This document shows positions 62,821 to 64,000 of a stretch of 64,000 bases of DNA, in pieces; position 1 is the stretch's first letter, and every line of letters starts with the position of its first letter. Made by a program: the position numbers and the translations under genes. Source of the DNA: Pomphorhynchus laevis (Eukaryota > Acanthocephala > Palaeacanthocephala > Echinorhynchida > Pomphorhynchidae); the NCBI GenBank assembly GCA_012934845.2, contig WNNJ02001952.1:124001-188000 (forward strand), given 5' to 3'. The notes below the pieces were generated by a model that was not told where the DNA came from, ran no database searches, and was given only the letters and a program-made list of their open reading frames with translations.

Positions 62821-63798
62821 ATGCAGAATAAAAATTACCCGTTTTACAATTGCATTGTATTAGCGCTTGATGTGCTAAATGGTTTTTTAGCAGGGTTAAG
62901 GCATTTTTTAATCGGATTCACCACTGTTGTTATCTTTGAATTAAAACTGTTAACTAATATTCAAAGCAGATCCGCCTATTATAGTGAGAAGCTATCTCGA
63001 ACAATTTGGATTGCACTTATCTGTCAATCACTGCTGTTCGTTATTGTATCCTTAACGTACGACTATCTCTTAATTCCCTTAAATATCAAAGTGCACGAAA
63101 CCATAATAGGGAATTGTAATTTGATTGATAAGTATCAACTCTTGATAAATGTAATATATACAGTGTGTTGGTCCGTACCTGCGTTTATCCTAAGTAAAAT
63201 ATACGGAGGAAAGATAGCTTTGCTTATGTTTAAAAGAACACAGCAAGAAATATCCGCTAATGTCGCTGAAGCGAAAGGTCAACAAAAATTGAATGACAAA
63301 AGAATAATTCCAATACAAAAAAAGTTTGAACAAATGTTCACACTCAGTGGTACCTATGTACTTATAATCGTTATTAAATTAATCACGGCTGATTATCTCA
63401 TATGCAGAGGGATAGTGAATGCATGTCTTTCACTTCTCTATGCATTCTATGCATTTGATTTTTCGTGGACTTTAAATGGTGAAGATCTGAAGAACCGATG
63501 CACCAAGCTTGCTCAATATTGGCCCTACTTCACCGGCTTTGGAATCACCTTCGTTGTTGTTCTCGGAAAGGCGTCAGCAATAAGTTTTCTAACAAGCACA
63601 GCTGTATACGTGGTCATATATCCGCTATTGGTCATGGTTGCTACGAGAATACAAAATGAAAAGATGTATATTAAGTATAAAGCGCCATTCGGTTTCTGGA
63701 TATTACATCCTGCCAACTATATAATTAACGTATTGATCAACAATTGGAACCTGTTTTATAAGTGGTTTGTACAAAAATATGAGCCCGTGAGTATTTAA
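62821..63798 (+). CDS. EI24: EI24-like multipass membrane protein
   Basis: An intron-less 325-residue frame starting at ATG 62821 (preceded by AAAGGAAACA), close to the usual length of about 340. EI24 family proteins are ER membrane proteins tied to autophagy and stress response. Visible: an early hydrophobic helix (NGFLAGLRHFLIGFTTVV), VCWSVPAFILSKIYG (compare LWVLPLFVLSKVV), NACLSLLYAFYAFDFSWTLN (compare SLLYSLYCFEYRWFN), and the family signature YWPYFTGFG at residues 233-241, then further hydrophobic segments to the C-terminus. The N-terminal cytosolic part is shorter than in vertebrates. No neighbour suggests co-regulation. The lack of introns contrasts with the two upstream genes, but no poly-A tail or flanking repeat marks it as a retrocopy. 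Confidence 0.85.
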   Translation: MQNKNYPFYNCIVLALDVLNGFLAGLRHFLIGFTTVVIFELKLLTNIQSRSAYYSEKLSRTIWIALICQSLLFVIVSLTYDYLLIPLNIKVHETIIGNCNLIDKYQLLINVIYTVCWSVPAFILSKIYGGKIALLMFKRTQQEISANVAEAKGQQKLNDKRIIPIQKKFEQMFTLSGTYVLIIVIKLITADYLICRGIVNACLSLLYAFYAFDFSWTLNGEDLKNRCTKLAQYWPYFTGFGITFVVVLGKASAISFLTSTAVYVVIYPLLVMVATRIQNEKMYIKYKAPFGFWILHPANYIINVLINNWNLFYKWFVQKYEPVSI

Positions 63799-64000
63799 AG
63801 GAAGAATAATTTGATTTTAAAATTATCCTTAGCAACTTTATGTAAAACTAAATCTCCTACTATCTATTTTAGAAAATAAAGCTAATTTGTCAAACTTAAA
63901 TACATCAAACGCATGTCAAAATTATGAACATGTCAAATTATAAAACTGGCAAAGTTATGTTTGTGAACATCTCAAACATATTACGTGTTAATAATGTTCA
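63799..64000. other. Downstream of EI24-like gene
   Basis: Contains AATAAA at about 63876, a plausible polyadenylation signal for the EI24-like gene. Nothing else was seen. Confidence 0.4.

Overview
This is an AT-rich eukaryotic (metazoan) window. It holds three single-copy protein genes in a dense layer of decayed transposable elements. The evidence for an animal is GT-AG introns of up to 11 kb, several non-LTR retrotransposon families, a second class of reverse transcriptase (RT) element, a Merlin/IS1016-like DNA transposon, and highly diverged orthologues of TFIIE-alpha, metaxin and EI24. The species cannot be named from this window. The divergent proteins suggest a fast-evolving invertebrate.

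Genes, all on the + strand. (1) A TFIIE-alpha (GTF2E1) gene of four coding exons spans 12905-34484. Its first and third introns (11.4 kb and 8.0 kb) are packed with mobile elements. (2) A metaxin-family gene of nine coding exons spans 41092-57681. One of its introns carries a 2.4-kb satellite of a 16-bp unit. (3) An intron-less EI24-like membrane protein gene lies at 62821-63798. The two spliced genes were assembled by eye from exon homology, splice sites and matching intron phase. The small exons (74-187 nt) are mostly invisible in a simple open-reading-frame scan.

Mobile layer. Region 1-12.4 kb is almost all LINE debris, including a 5'-inverted LINE, a nearly full-length LINE (2.9-7.6 kb, minus strand) split by another RT element, and a 14-bp tandem array next to that LINE's 5' end. 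The TFIIE-alpha introns hold more LINE pieces (16-17.5, 21-23.1, 29.9-33 kb), a 993-bp Merlin-like element with an 8-bp target duplication, foldback elements and a 313-bp tandem triplication. A LINE and further repeats fill 35.5-40.3 kb.

The most striking content is a set of tandem repeat families (units of about 295-364 bp) that carry hammerhead self-cleaving ribozymes. Families C (61-62 kb) and D (18.8-19.3 and 39.6-40.25 kb) have the usual strand order with stem III open. Families A (14.2-15.3 kb) and B (53.5-55.7 kb) carry all hammerhead core segments and three covarying stems, but in a permuted order: the CUGAUGA segment lies inside the loop of stem III. A normal hammerhead can then form only between neighbouring tandem units. 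Shorter GAAACGU-type relics occur at 14.0, 15.6 and 17.65 kb. These arrays resemble retrozymes, non-autonomous elements copied from ribozyme-processed RNA. The FRYIDD-type RT element ends in a conserved pseudoknot-forming tail that may also be a functional RNA.
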